DNA of 64,000 nucleotides from Chryseobacterium rhizoplanae (GTDB lineage Bacteria; Bacteroidota; Bacteroidia; Flavobacteriales; Weeksellaceae), in assembly GCF_900182655.1 (NCBI RefSeq), contig NZ_FXTC01000001.1:496001-560000 (forward strand), written 5' to 3'. Below the pieces are notes generated by a model. It was not told the origin of the DNA. It saw only the letters and a list, made by a program, of their open reading frames with translations, and made no database searches. The translations under genes were made by a program, and so were the position numbers. Below are positions 15,215 through 23,786 of the stretch, in pieces. Every line of letters starts with the position of its first letter. Positions within the stretch are counted from its first letter, which is position 1.

Positions 15215-15919
15215 ATGAATTTTAGTAAGATTATCTGCCTTTTTATTTTCTTTTTTGGAGTCAGTGTTTTTGGCCAAAAGGATGGTGTAGTGGCAAAACC
15301 ACTCAATCAATATCCGGCTGAATCCTTGAAGACAGATGAATTTGGAAATAAATATTATTATGACGAGCAGCAAAAAGTCAAGATTTACGAAATCAATGGC
15401 GAACCTGTAGTTGTATTAGACGAATTGGTTTTGGTTAATAAACCGAGGTTTAATAACCAGCTGGATAAAAATTACTACTATTTTCTGAATAAAAAGCTGT
15501 ACAGAGTATATCCGTTATTTGTTACTGCATTACAACAGTACAGAGATATCCAGAAAGATATGAATGATATGGATAGCAAGGCTAAAAGAAAATTTGTAAG
15601 AGAACGACAGAATATGCTGGCAGATCAGTATGAAAAGCAACTGAGAGATCTTACTACTACCGAAGGACAGGTCTTTGCAAAGCTGATGAACAGGGCTACC
15701 GGGAAAAATGTTTATGAAATCATTAAAGAACTGAGAGGCGGATGGAGTGCTTTCTGGTGGAATGTAAAAGGAAAAATGGCCGATATTGATCTGAAAGAAC
15801 AATACGATCCACACAAAAACAGAACTGATGAATTTGTAGAGTCATTACTTCAGTCCAACTGGAATTCAGGATATCTGCAGCCTTATCCGGGAGCAAGCGA
15901 TTTTAAAGTCAAGAAATAA
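15215..15919 (+). CDS. DUF4294 domain-containing secreted protein
   Basis: The start is set at 15215 ("MNFSKIICLFIFFFGVSVFGQ"), giving a signal peptide; the longer frame from 15179 adds 12 residues that do not fit. The ~234-residue product is a DUF4294 protein, a family restricted to Bacteroidota, with the typical "YYYFLNKKLYRVYPLF" and "LRGGWSAFWWN" segments. It probably resides in the periplasm. Its function is unknown. It ends in a perfect terminator shared with the convergent NUDIX gene. Confidence 0.85.
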   Translation: MNFSKIICLFIFFFGVSVFGQKDGVVAKPLNQYPAESLKTDEFGNKYYYDEQQKVKIYEINGEPVVVLDELVLVNKPRFNNQLDKNYYYFLNKKLYRVYPLFVTALQQYRDIQKDMNDMDSKAKRKFVRERQNMLADQYEKQLRDLTTTEGQVFAKLMNRATGKNVYEIIKELRGGWSAFWWNVKGKMADIDLKEQYDPHKNRTDEFVESLLQSNWNSGYLQPYPGASDFKVKK

Positions 15920-15922
15920 TAT

Positions 15923-15952
15923 AAATTCCTGTAAGAATACTTACAGGAATTT
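15923..15952. terminator. bidirectional terminator, DUF4294 / NUDIX
   Basis: AAATTCCTGTAAG (15923-15935) and CTTACAGGAATTT (15940-15952) form a perfect 13-bp stem around AATA, followed by a T-tract. The right arm overlaps the last codons of the minus-strand NUDIX gene. Confidence 0.85.
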
Positions 15953-16357
15953 TTCTTTTAATTTATCAAATACAATTTTATCTATCGGAAGAGGGAAAGG
16001 ATTGTCTGGTCTGTCGATATCAATCCATTCTGTTTTTTCAATGCAGGGATCCATAATAATAAAATCTTCTTCATTCACTATATCCACTATATAATATATG
16101 GTAAGAAGCTGCTCGTTTTCTTTGAAGCGGGAAACCAGAAAGTTTTCCTGAGTATAAAAATGTTCCAGGACATTGATCTGTACATTCAGTTCTTCATCAA
16201 ACTCGCGATGCAGGCATTCCAGTACTCCTTCACCATATTCCAATCCGCCACCCGGAAATTTCATTAAAGGTTCGCCGGCATATTCTTCAAATAAAGTCAG
16301 AACTTGTTTATCTTTTACTGCACACGCATACACTCTAATGTTGATCTTATCTATCAT
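15941..16357 (-). CDS. NUDIX hydrolase
   Basis: This 138-residue protein consists of a single NUDIX domain. The nudix box reads "GGGLEYGEGVLECLHREFDEEL" in segments: GGGLEYGEG, then LHREFDEEL, i.e. Gx5Ex7REUxEExGU is essentially intact, so it should be catalytic. It hydrolyses a nucleoside diphosphate linked to another moiety; the substrate is not predictable. It has an unusually acidic C-terminal half and is transcribed alone. Confidence 0.88.
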   Translation of the reverse strand: MIDKINIRVYACAVKDKQVLTLFEEYAGEPLMKFPGGGLEYGEGVLECLHREFDEELNVQINVLEHFYTQENFLVSRFKENEQLLTIYYIVDIVNEEDFIIMDPCIEKTEWIDIDRPDNPFPLPIDKIVFDKLKEKFL

Positions 16358-16410
16358 ATATATAATGTATAATATTTGTATAGCTAATGTAAGAAATTTT
16401 GTTGAAAAAA

Positions 16411-16555
16411 GCTGGAAGTTGGAAGTGCGAAGCTGGAAGTTTAATACTATCTGTTTTTAATAATATTGAATCAACGTATCTTTATATATTAGTTATTATT
16501 TTAAAATAAAAAATCAATATTAATAAAACAGTCGGTTGTAAACCTCCAACTTCCA
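16411..16555. repeat. short GCTGGAAGTT direct and inverted repeats
   Basis: GCTGGAAGTT occurs at 16411-16420 and again at 16432-16441. TGGAAGTTGG (16413-16422) has an exact inverted copy, CCAACTTCCA, at 16546-16555 beside the end of mnmD. This looks like one of the small dispersed intergenic repeats of flavobacterial genomes, with no gene inside. Confidence 0.5.
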
Positions 16556-16557
16556 TC

Positions 16558-17232
16558 CTATAATTTGATAGCATTAATCATCTCCCTCTTTCCAGGAGGT
16601 CCCTGTTTTTTTTCTACCTGGAAATTCAGTTCCTGAAGAATTCTTCTTACGCTGCCTTTAGAAGAGTAGGTAGTTAATAATCCGTTAATGGCCATTTTGT
16701 CAGAAACCAGTTCAAATAATGGCTTTTCCCAAAGATCAGGCTGTACTCTGGCACCGAAACAATCGAAATAAACCAGATTGATTTTAGGCAAATCAATGTC
16801 TTTTAGGTCAAAAAAATCACATTCTATCTTTTTAAGGTTGAATCCACTAATGATTTCTACTGACTTTTCCCAATCTGCCAGATGAATTTTCTGATAAATA
16901 TTTTTAAACTCAGGGTTGTCAAAATGTTCAAAGTAAGCCAAATCCTTAACTTCGGATTCATTTATGGGGTATTTTTCAAGCGAAAAATAGTTGATGACAT
17001 GATTTTTGTCAGTTTTTAAATATTCATTAATTGTCATCAAAACATTCAAACCTGTTCCAAAACCGAGTTCTAGAATATTAATTTCGCAATCATTTATCAA
17101 ATTTAGTCCATTTTTAATAAACACATGTTCGGCCTCCTGAAGTGCCCCGTGATGAGAATGGTAGTTTTCATTTAACTCACTGATAAACAATGTTTTACTT
17201 CCGTCGTTTGTGGTCTTAATCTCTCTTTTCAA
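16558..17232 (-). CDS. mnmD: tRNA (5-methylaminomethyl-2-thiouridine)(34)-methyltransferase MnmD
   Basis: This 224-residue protein corresponds to the methyltransferase half of MnmC (the DUF752/MnmD family), without the FAD oxidase half. It begins "MKREIKTTNDGSKTLF", has "ENYHSHHGALQEAEHVFI", the SAM-binding "ILELGFGTGLN", "DFFDLKD...INLVYFDCFG" and the C-terminal "GPPGKREMINAI". It completes mnm5s2U at the wobble position of certain tRNAs. It is divergent from ilvE. Confidence 0.93.
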   Translation of the reverse strand: MKREIKTTNDGSKTLFISELNENYHSHHGALQEAEHVFIKNGLNLINDCEINILELGFGTGLNVLMTINEYLKTDKNHVINYFSLEKYPINESEVKDLAYFEHFDNPEFKNIYQKIHLADWEKSVEIISGFNLKKIECDFFDLKDIDLPKINLVYFDCFGARVQPDLWEKPLFELVSDKMAINGLLTTYSSKGSVRRILQELNFQVEKKQGPPGKREMINAIKL

Positions 17233-17284
17233 GCTATTTTTTTGTCAAATTTACTGTAAAATTTTTATATTTAGAAAATTATGT

Positions 17285-17292
17285 TAAATTTG
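17285..17292 (+). promoter_or_regulatory. -7 box of ilvE
   Basis: TAAATTTG fits TAnnTTTG and ends 25 bp before the ilvE ATG at 17318. Confidence 0.5.
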
Positions 17293-17317
17293 TAGAACAT
17301 CGTAAAAATTTTAAAAA

Positions 17318-18388
17318 ATGATAATTCAAAAAACTGAAAACTCCAGAATTTCTACATTTGACCCTAACGATTTTTCATTTGGTGGTACTTTCATAGATCA
17401 TATGATTATATGTGAGTATGAAGATGGGAAATGGGGTGATGTAAAATTAGTTCCTTACGGTCCGATTCCATTTACACCTGCCATGATGGGAGTAAACTAT
17501 GGACAAGCTTGTTTTGAAGGTATGAAAGCCTATAAAGACAAAGACGGGCAGGTTTTCCTTTTCAGGCCTGAAAAGAATTTTGAACGTATCAATAAGTCGG
17601 CAAAGCGTCTTGCTATGCCTGAGGTAACTGAAGAAATGTTTTTAGACGGATTAAAAGCGTTGGTAGATATGGATAGAGAGTGGATTCCACAGGGGGAAGG
17701 AATGTCTCTTTATATCAGACCATTGATTTTTGCTACGGAGGAAGCTTTGAAAGCAAGAGTATCTAATAAATATATGTTTGCTATTGTTGCAACACCAGCG
17801 AAGAGCTATTATTCTGAGCCGGTATCTGTAAAAATCTCTGACCACTATTCAAGAGCTGCAAACGGAGGAGTAGGTTCTGCAAAAGCTGCAGGTAACTACG
17901 CTGCTTCTTTCTATCCTACGCAATTGGCGATCGAAGAAGGATATGAGCAAATCATCTGGACGGATGATGCTACTCACGAATATTTCGAAGAAAGTGGTAC
18001 AATGAACGTATTTGTAAGAATCAACGATACCATCTATACACCTCCAACGTCTGAGAAAATCCTTGATGGAGTAACAAGAGACAGCTTCATTCAGTTAGCT
18101 AAGAAAAGAGGAATCGAAGTGAAAGTAGAACCAATTCCTGTGAAAACAGTTATTGAAGCGTTGAAGAACGGTTCTCTTAAAGAAGTGTGGGGAGTAGGTA
18201 CAGCAGTAGTAACCACTCAGTTCCAGGCTTTAGGATATGAAGGTGAAAAACTTGAGCTTCCAAGATTATCTGACGAAGAAAGCTTCGCCGCTATTCTTAA
18301 GAAAGACTTGGTAGACCTGCAGACTAATCTTTCTGAAGATCCTTTCGGATGGAGAGTTGTGGTAGATCACGCTTTGGAAACAGTTTAA
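17318..18388 (+). CDS. ilvE: branched-chain amino acid aminotransferase
   Basis: This 356-residue fold-type IV PLP enzyme has "GVNYGQACFEGMKAY", "RPEKNFERINKSAKRLAMP", the PLP lysine in "GSAKAAGNYAAS", "EESGTMNVFV" and "ILDGVTRDSF". It is of the long IlvE class (like eukaryotic BCAT, ~360 residues). It transaminates Val, Leu and Ile with 2-oxoglutarate. It is a single-gene unit bounded by its own -7 box and a terminator at 18410. Confidence 0.95.
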   Translation: MIIQKTENSRISTFDPNDFSFGGTFIDHMIICEYEDGKWGDVKLVPYGPIPFTPAMMGVNYGQACFEGMKAYKDKDGQVFLFRPEKNFERINKSAKRLAMPEVTEEMFLDGLKALVDMDREWIPQGEGMSLYIRPLIFATEEALKARVSNKYMFAIVATPAKSYYSEPVSVKISDHYSRAANGGVGSAKAAGNYAASFYPTQLAIEEGYEQIIWTDDATHEYFEESGTMNVFVRINDTIYTPPTSEKILDGVTRDSFIQLAKKRGIEVKVEPIPVKTVIEALKNGSLKEVWGVGTAVVTTQFQALGYEGEKLELPRLSDEESFAAILKKDLVDLQTNLSEDPFGWRVVVDHALETV

Positions 18389-18409
18389 TATTTTTAAATA
18401 AACTATATA

Positions 18410-18436
18410 AAAGTCGGGGTTTTCCCGGCTTTTTTG
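18410..18436 (+). terminator. terminator of ilvE
   Basis: AAAGTCGGG (18410-18418) pairs with CCCGGCTTT (18424-18432), with one G-U pair, followed by T's to 18436. Confidence 0.8.
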
Positions 18437-18590
18437 TATTTATGTAGTCGTAAAATGTATGAATGGCTTTTAATTCGGGGATTCAACCAGTTGCCTTGTT
18501 TTATTAATAGATTGATACATTTTTACATTCACATATTTCTGGGTCAAGTTTTGTAATTGATTCGCGAAATGTGTATTTTCGCAAAAGTTT

Positions 18591-19103
18591 ATGAAAAAAA
18601 TACTCTTCATATCAGCCATAAGCCTGTTGAGCTGCAACAGAAATACACAGACGGCCCATCCTCCGGTAGGCGGTGTTTTAAGCCAAAAAGATCTGGATGT
18701 TTCTAAAAACAGGATGAAAAATCTGAATACCATAGAAAGAGGCCAGATTCAGGATTGGATCAATGGCCAGTCTGTGAAATTCTATCCTACGCAGCTTAAT
18801 TACTGGGTAACGGCGGAAGGCTATGATCAGAGAGAAAGAAGAAAAGATGAAACTTTGATTTCTTATTCTTATGATCTGTATGATTTTGATCAGACTAAAA
18901 TCTACGACCAGTCTTTTGAAAGAAGAGATGCCAGATTCGGGCACTTTGATGAACTGAGGGCAGTGGAAAACGCTTTGCGTTTTATACAGGATGGAGAGGA
19001 AGTAACGCTTTTGGTGCCGTCTTCTTTGGCTTACGGAACTTTTGGAGACGAAAAGAAAATAGATAACGACATTCCATTAATCATAAAATTAAAAGCTCTA
19101 TAA
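18591..19103 (+). CDS. FKBP-type peptidyl-prolyl isomerase lipoprotein (GldI-like)
   Basis: This 170-residue lipoprotein has the lipobox "ISLLSC" (C15). The C-terminal half resembles an FKBP domain: "YSYDLYDFDQTKIYD", then "ALRFIQDGEEVTLLVPSSLAYG", ending in "IPLIIKLKAL". The layout matches the gliding-associated isomerase GldI of Flavobacterium. Several FKBP active-site aromatics are weakly conserved, so catalysis is uncertain. The next gene, 3 bp downstream, is a second isomerase lipoprotein. Together they suggest folding of outer-membrane or surface proteins in the periplasm. Confidence 0.75.
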   Translation: MKKILFISAISLLSCNRNTQTAHPPVGGVLSQKDLDVSKNRMKNLNTIERGQIQDWINGQSVKFYPTQLNYWVTAEGYDQRERRKDETLISYSYDLYDFDQTKIYDQSFERRDARFGHFDELRAVENALRFIQDGEEVTLLVPSSLAYGTFGDEKKIDNDIPLIIKLKAL

Positions 19104-19106
19104 TAC

Positions 19107-20222
19107 ATGAAATTGTTTAACAAGAATATAATTCTGGCAGCGGCAAGTATCTCGCTGATGAGTTGTACCCCAATTTATAAAAAAATGAACGTAGACAAAG
19201 AAACTTACGAAGGTCTTAATGACGGGCTTTATGCCAATCTTCAAACCACAAAAGGTAATTTGATTGTAAAGTTTGAAGACAAGAAAGCACCAGTAACTGT
19301 AGCCAACTTTATTGGTCTTGCAGAAGGGAAAATCGACAACAAAGCTAAGGCTAAGGGAGTTCCTTATTATGACGGAACTATTTTCCACAGAGTAATCAAA
19401 GATTTCATGATCCAGGGTGGAGATCCTAAGGGAACTGGAGCAGGTGATCCTGGATATAAATTCGAGGACGAAAGAAACGACCTTAAACATACAGGAAAAG
19501 GTATTCTTTCTATGGCGAACTCAGGACCTAATACAAACGGTTCTCAGTTTTTCATTACTGAAGTTGCTACACCTTGGTTAGATGGAAAACACACCATCTT
19601 CGGAAAAGTAGTAAAAGGTAACGACGTAATTGATGCTATTGCTAACGTTGAAAAAGGAGCTCAGGATAAACCTAAAACAGATATCGTTTTAGAGAAAGTT
19701 TCTGTTTTCAGTAAGGGTGATGAGTACAAGCACTACGATGCAGCTAAAACTTTCAGCGAAGGAAAAGCAAAGATCGCAGAAAACAATAAGGCTTTTTTAG
19801 CTAAAGAAGAAGCTGAAAAGAAGAAAAGAGAAGAAGAATTCAAAGCTAACCAGGAGAAATTAGTTGAAAACCTAAAAGCTGGTATGCAAAAAACTGAATC
19901 AGGTCTTTACTATAAAATCACAAAAACAGCTGACGGTAAAGCTCCAAAAGCGGGTGATAATGTATCTGTACACTATGCAGGTAAATTAGTAGACGGAACT
20001 GAGTTTGATTCTTCATTCAAAAGAAATGAACCGATCGAAATTCCAATCGGAATGGGAAGAGTAATCAAAGGATGGGATGAAGGTATCCTGTTATTGAAAG
20101 AAGGTGAAACTGCTACATTATTGATTCCGCCGGCAATGGCTTACGGAGAAAGAGGAGCAGGAGGAGTGATCCCGCCAAACTCTTGGTTAGTTTTCGATGT
20201 TGAGCTTGTAAAAGTAAAATAA
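19107..20222 (+). CDS. cyclophilin-FKBP fusion peptidyl-prolyl isomerase (lipoprotein)
   Basis: This 371-residue lipoprotein ("ISLMSC", C20) joins two isomerase folds. A cyclophilin (~35-205) has "FHRVIKDFMIQGGDP", "MANSGPNTNGSQFFIT" and "WLDGKHTIFGKV". An FKBP (~270-371) has "VSVHYAGKLVDGTEFDSS", "GMGRVIKGWDEGILLLKEG" and "IPPAMAYGERGAGGVIPPN". The two are joined by a ~60-residue Lys/Glu coiled linker ("EEAEKKKREEEFK"). Both active sites look intact. It follows the GldI-like gene by 3 bp and ends at a good terminator. It probably acts as a periplasmic chaperone tethered to a membrane. Confidence 0.93.
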   Translation: MKLFNKNIILAAASISLMSCTPIYKKMNVDKETYEGLNDGLYANLQTTKGNLIVKFEDKKAPVTVANFIGLAEGKIDNKAKAKGVPYYDGTIFHRVIKDFMIQGGDPKGTGAGDPGYKFEDERNDLKHTGKGILSMANSGPNTNGSQFFITEVATPWLDGKHTIFGKVVKGNDVIDAIANVEKGAQDKPKTDIVLEKVSVFSKGDEYKHYDAAKTFSEGKAKIAENNKAFLAKEEAEKKKREEEFKANQEKLVENLKAGMQKTESGLYYKITKTADGKAPKAGDNVSVHYAGKLVDGTEFDSSFKRNEPIEIPIGMGRVIKGWDEGILLLKEGETATLLIPPAMAYGERGAGGVIPPNSWLVFDVELVKVK

Positions 20223-20242
20223 TTGAATCTTTTTAAGATATG

Positions 20243-20270
20243 AAAACCGTTCCGGAAGGGACGGTTTTTT
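20243..20270 (+). terminator. terminator of the isomerase pair
   Basis: AAAACCGTTCC (20243-20253) pairs with GGGACGGTTTT (20258-20268) around GGAA, followed by T's. Confidence 0.85.
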
Positions 20271-20360
20271 GTTTATATAAAATACCGTATAAATACGGAT
20301 TTCGGCAAAGATCAATTACTTCTATCTTTACCCGACACTTATAAGAAACAAAATAAAAAT

Positions 20361-20582
20361 ATGTTTGATCTGAATTACGACCTCATAAAAAAAGAAATTG
20401 AGTCAGAAATCTGTGAAGAACACGGTCTGCATCCGGAATTGATTAAAACAGATGAAGGCTTCGGAATAAAAGCCTGTTGTGAACCTTTCCGAGAAAAGAT
20501 GGTTGAGAAATCCGGACACATGATTGAAGAAGAAACCAAAAAGATCCTTGATGAAATGATGAAGGATCTCTTTAAAGAATAA
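20361..20582 (+). CDS. small conserved-looking hypothetical protein
   Basis: This 73-residue soluble, acidic protein begins "MFDLNYDLIKKEIESEIC" and has a central "GFGIKACCEPF" with adjacent cysteines, then an amphipathic helix ("EEETKKILDEMMKDLFKE"). No family is recognised. The codon pattern and clean boundaries (single gene between two terminators) support it as real. A third cysteine at residue 18 could make a metal or disulfide site with the CC pair; this is speculative. Confidence 0.6.
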   Translation: MFDLNYDLIKKEIESEICEEHGLHPELIKTDEGFGIKACCEPFREKMVEKSGHMIEEETKKILDEMMKDLFKE

Positions 20583-20732
20583 GTTTTTACGATGTTAAGA
20601 TAACTTTGTTATCGCGAGCTGCTCCGGAGGGGGTGGCTTTTTTGTTGAAAAGATTGTATTTATAAGGATCATTAATTATAAAATAAGTTTTATGAGTTTT
20701 AATAAAAGTATAACTTAAAACTATACAAATAA

Positions 20733-20760
20733 AAAAACCGCCCCAAACAGGACGGTTTTT
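20733..20760 (-). terminator. terminator of the 80-residue membrane protein gene
   Basis: On the minus strand, CCGTCC pairs with GGGCGG (one G-U), and the A/T arms extend the stem into a T-run. Confidence 0.7.
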
Positions 20761-20788
20761 TCAGTAAAAATTAATTGAAAGTTATATT

Positions 20789-21031
20789 TTAATATCTTTT
20801 CTTCATACCTGTTCCGGCTAAAGAACTGATGAATACAAGGCCGAAGCCGATATAAGCGGCAAATGCCGTCAGATATATAATTAAGCTGTTAAAGCTTGGT
20901 TTTAAGGCGTATACCAATACAGAAAATGCAGCAAAACTTAGTACCAGCAATAGGCTCCATATATTCAACTTTGCAGCATCTTCATTTCTCTTAAAAATCA
21001 TTTCAAAAAAATCTCTCATCATTACTAACAT
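20789..21031 (-). CDS. small two-span membrane protein
   Basis: This 80-residue protein has two hydrophobic segments (~25-43 and ~50-70) and a basic C-terminus ("GTGMKKRY"). The N-terminus "MLVMMRDFFEMIFKRNEDA" leaves the true start open; Met4 or Met5 may be used. No family is recognised. It has a terminator downstream and a long non-coding region upstream, so its promoter and any leader RNA would lie in 21032-21400. Confidence 0.55.
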   Translation of the reverse strand: MLVMMRDFFEMIFKRNEDAAKLNIWSLLLVLSFAAFSVLVYALKPSFNSLIIYLTAFAAYIGFGLVFISSLAGTGMKKRY

Positions 21032-21660
21032 TTTAAGGGTTATACAATTAATTAAAAAATAAAGGCGTACTCATCGCGGTAAAAAGAATAAATTCCTTTA
21101 CTGGGCTAAGGTTCGTGATGACTTTGCCAATTATTTATATCGTAATACCGGGCTAAAAGTCCGGGATATTTTTGTTTTTTTTTGAATCAATAAATGATTC
21201 TGGTTATTGATGATACCAGTGAGATACGGGGTGCAAAATTGCTGTGAAAAACTAACGGGGGTTAATTAATCACGAACCCGTATCTGGTACGGCATCGTAG
21301 AAAAAAAAGGATTCATATACTAGATATGAATTTGAATCAGTGGAAAAACTGAAAATCCACAGAAAACCTTTTTTCTCATCCTTAGTGTTTTTTTAATTTT
21401 TTCTCAATATCTTACATGCCAATATTATGCCAAAACATGATTTTGTCGATTAACACTTGGTTTCATGAGACTGATGAGCGCTGTATGGAAGCTTGTTTTT
21501 ATCTATTATTTCCTTAAACAAAGAAAAATTTTCTATCTTTAAGGTTAAGTTGCTTGAAACAAAGAAAATATTACGGTGCAATTATTTTTATATATTTAAA
21601 ATACTTTAAAATTACTTAGAACGTGCATCGGGAAAGTTTAAAGATAGCATCACTAATCTT
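21032..21660. other. 629-bp non-coding region
   Basis: No ORF looks coding. It includes a GC-rich hairpin CCCGG/CCGGG near 21150-21172 followed by a T-rich tract on the plus strand, and the structured segment at 21208-21376. The rest is AT-rich and featureless. Confidence 0.5.
21208..21376. ncRNA. unassigned structured RNA-like segment
   Basis: This stretch has several strong pairings. GATACGGG (21223-21230) pairs with CCCGTATC (21277-21284), and the outer arms TACCA/TGGTA (21214-21218 with 21285-21289) extend it. ATTCATAT/ATATGAAT (21311-21318 with 21324-21331) and GTGGA/TCCAC (21340-21344 with 21356-21360) are enclosed by AAAAAAGG/CCTTTTTT (21303-21310 with 21367-21374). It matches none of the RNAs I know by eye (tmRNA, SRP, RNase P). 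Strand and function are open. Confidence 0.35.
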
Positions 21661-22370
21661 AAAAACCACAAATGCCACAAATATTTTGCACAAATTTCAC
21701 AAATAGAATAGTAGCAATCAATTGATCAAAACACGGGTACAATCATCTGTGTGAATCTGTGAAATCCATGGTTATAAAATCGACATAAGTTTTGTCTGGA
21801 GCCTTTGGAAGGTTTCTATAACGGATTAACAGGCTCCTTCGACTAAGCTCAGGATAATAACGTTACTATTGAATTCGTGTCATTCGTGAAATCATTAGTG
21901 CCATTTGTGTTTAAATCTAATAAACCACAAATATTTTCGCACAAATCTCACAAATAGAAGAACACAAAAGAAAACATACGTAATCATCTGTGCCAATCCG
22001 TGAAATCTGCGGTTATAAAAAATATAATCACTATAAGTTTTGGTTAAAGACATCGGAAGATAATCATACAAGATAAACGGGACTTCCTTCATCTACGCTC
22101 AGGATAATAACGTTCCTATTGAATTCGTGTCATTCGTGAATCATTAGTGCCATTTGTGTTTAATCTAATAAACCCACAAATATTTTCGCACAAATTTTAC
22201 AAATAGGAGAACACAAAAGAAACATACGTAATCATCTGTGCTAATCCGTGAAATCTGCGGTTATAAAAAAATAATCACTATAAGTTTTGGTTAAAGCCAT
22301 CGGAAGATAATCATACAAGATAAACGAGTCCCCTTCATCTATGCTCAGGATAATAACGTTTCTATTGAAA
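21661..22370. repeat. ~250-bp tandem repeat, about three copies
   Basis: The unit starts with an "ACCACAAATATTTT" block, continues with "ATCTGTGCCAATCCGTGAA" and "GCTCAGGATAATAACGTT", and ends "GAATTCGTGTCATTCGTGAA". The landmark ATAATAACGTT recurs at 21853, 22103 and 22353. Copies 2 and 3 are nearly identical; copy 1 has diverged. Units of the same family occur in reverse orientation at 32.8-33.5 kb. There is no ORF of substance. Confidence 0.85.
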
Positions 22371-22385
22371 TAATAAAAAGTCTAT

Positions 22386-22415
22386 AAAAACAAAACCGTC
22401 TCTAAAGACGGTTTT
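22386..22415 (-). terminator. terminator of the M28 peptidase operon
   Basis: AAAACCGTCT (22392-22401) pairs with AGACGGTTTT (22406-22415) around CTAA. On the minus strand a TTTTGTTTTT run follows. Confidence 0.85.
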
Positions 22416-22423
22416 TATATTTG

Positions 22424-23782
22424 TTACCAGTTTTTATCAATCATATAAATAATCTGTGTCAAAGCTGTAGCTCCTAGTAGAAGCTCTCTTCGGTTCACCT
22501 TTTCAAAAGTATCTTCTTCTGTATGGTGAATGTCGAAATAACGCTGAGAATCCGGCATCAATTCAGCGGCAGGAATTCCCATGTCATGAAGCGGGTAGAG
22601 GTCTGTTCCGGAAAACCGCTCTTCAAAATTATACACTCCGTAAGGAAGGAATAGGTTTGACCAGCCTTTGATCTGATTTCTTTTGACATTATCCATATCC
22701 AGGGCAATTCCTCTTGGTGCAAAACCTCCGGCATCCGTTTCTATCGCAAAAAGATGTTTTTCATTCTTCTCTTTTACCGTTTTACCGTATTGAATTCCGC
22801 CTTTTACTCCGTTTTCTTCATTGGCAAAGCAAACTACTCTGATGATATGGTTATTTTGTATTCCCATCTTTTTAAAAGTTCGCAAAACCTCTATACTCTG
22901 AACAATTCCGGCTCCGTCGTCATGAGCGCCTTCACCTACATCCCAGGAATCAAGGTGTCCGCCGACAACAATAACGCTCTGGTCTTTTTTACCGGTAATT
23001 TCCCCGATTACAGAATGGGAAAGCTTTTCGCCTTTCATACCGCAGTTGGAATTAAGTTTAGCGCTGATTTTCTGGCTTTTCAGTAAAGCTTCCAGTTCAT
23101 CTGCTGTTGTGCTTCCGATAGCTACGGCCGGTATTTTGGAGACTTTATCTTCGTAGCGCATGGCTCCTGTGTGAGGTACATCATCAAAAGCGGAAGAAAG
23201 TGATCTGACGATGGCAAACTTACCTCCTTTTTTAGCCGTTAAAGAAGCTGCAGTAGTTCTGTATTTTGCAGCATCACCATAGGCTTTGAAAGTCTCGACA
23301 AATGACTGGCTGAAAGGGTAATTGAAGAATACAATTTTATCTTTCACCTTTTCAGCCGGAAGTTTGTCGTATTCTTCCATAGATTTTACCATAATAATTT
23401 CTCCCGAAACATCTTTTCCTCCTGTTCCTTCAGAATTTCCAAGGGAAAGCATCTTAAGACTCTTCCATTTTCCGTTAGCAGCCTGGATGTGCAGGGACTC
23501 TTTTCCTCTTTCCCATACCGGGATCATGACTTCCTGAAGCCATACTTTATCAGCTCCGGCATCACGGAGTTTTTGTTCTGCCCATTTGACAGATTTTTCA
23601 TAGGCTTCAGATCCGCTTAAACGGTGACCTATGTTTTTTGTAAGCTCTCTCAGCTCTGTATATCCTTTTCCATTGTTCAGGATTTCTGTAGAAATTTTTC
23701 TGAACTGGATAGAATCTTCTTTAGACTGGCCAAAAGCAGCCATTCCAACAAGTAATAATGAAGTTCCAAGTATCTTTTTCAT
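22424..23782 (-). CDS. secreted M28 family zinc peptidase (paralogue 1)
   Basis: The start is placed at 23782 ("MKKILGTSLLLVGMAAFGQ"), giving a signal peptide and a 4-bp gap to the upstream gene; the frame to 23803 would overlap it. The 452-residue product has a PA-like insert (~115-245) and an M28 catalytic core. Metal and catalytic residues are H276 in "GGHLDSWD", D288 in "AHDDGAG", E322/E323 in "ANEENG", D350 in "ETDAGG" and H419/H420 in "FDIHHTEED". All are present, so it should be an active aminopeptidase or carboxypeptidase of the periplasm or surface. It is the distal gene of a three-paralogue operon. Confidence 0.93.
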   Translation of the reverse strand: MKKILGTSLLLVGMAAFGQSKEDSIQFRKISTEILNNGKGYTELRELTKNIGHRLSGSEAYEKSVKWAEQKLRDAGADKVWLQEVMIPVWERGKESLHIQAANGKWKSLKMLSLGNSEGTGGKDVSGEIIMVKSMEEYDKLPAEKVKDKIVFFNYPFSQSFVETFKAYGDAAKYRTTAASLTAKKGGKFAIVRSLSSAFDDVPHTGAMRYEDKVSKIPAVAIGSTTADELEALLKSQKISAKLNSNCGMKGEKLSHSVIGEITGKKDQSVIVVGGHLDSWDVGEGAHDDGAGIVQSIEVLRTFKKMGIQNNHIIRVVCFANEENGVKGGIQYGKTVKEKNEKHLFAIETDAGGFAPRGIALDMDNVKRNQIKGWSNLFLPYGVYNFEERFSGTDLYPLHDMGIPAAELMPDSQRYFDIHHTEEDTFEKVNRRELLLGATALTQIIYMIDKNW

Positions 23783-23786
23783 TGTT

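Noticed and set aside
21895..22092. Minus-strand 65-codon ORF in the repeat region
   Set aside because: It lies wholly inside the tandem repeat; its sequence follows the repeat and is broken by indels in the next copy.
21661..22370. CRISPR array
   Set aside because: The unit is ~250 bp, without short identical repeats separated by unique spacers, and no cas gene is nearby.
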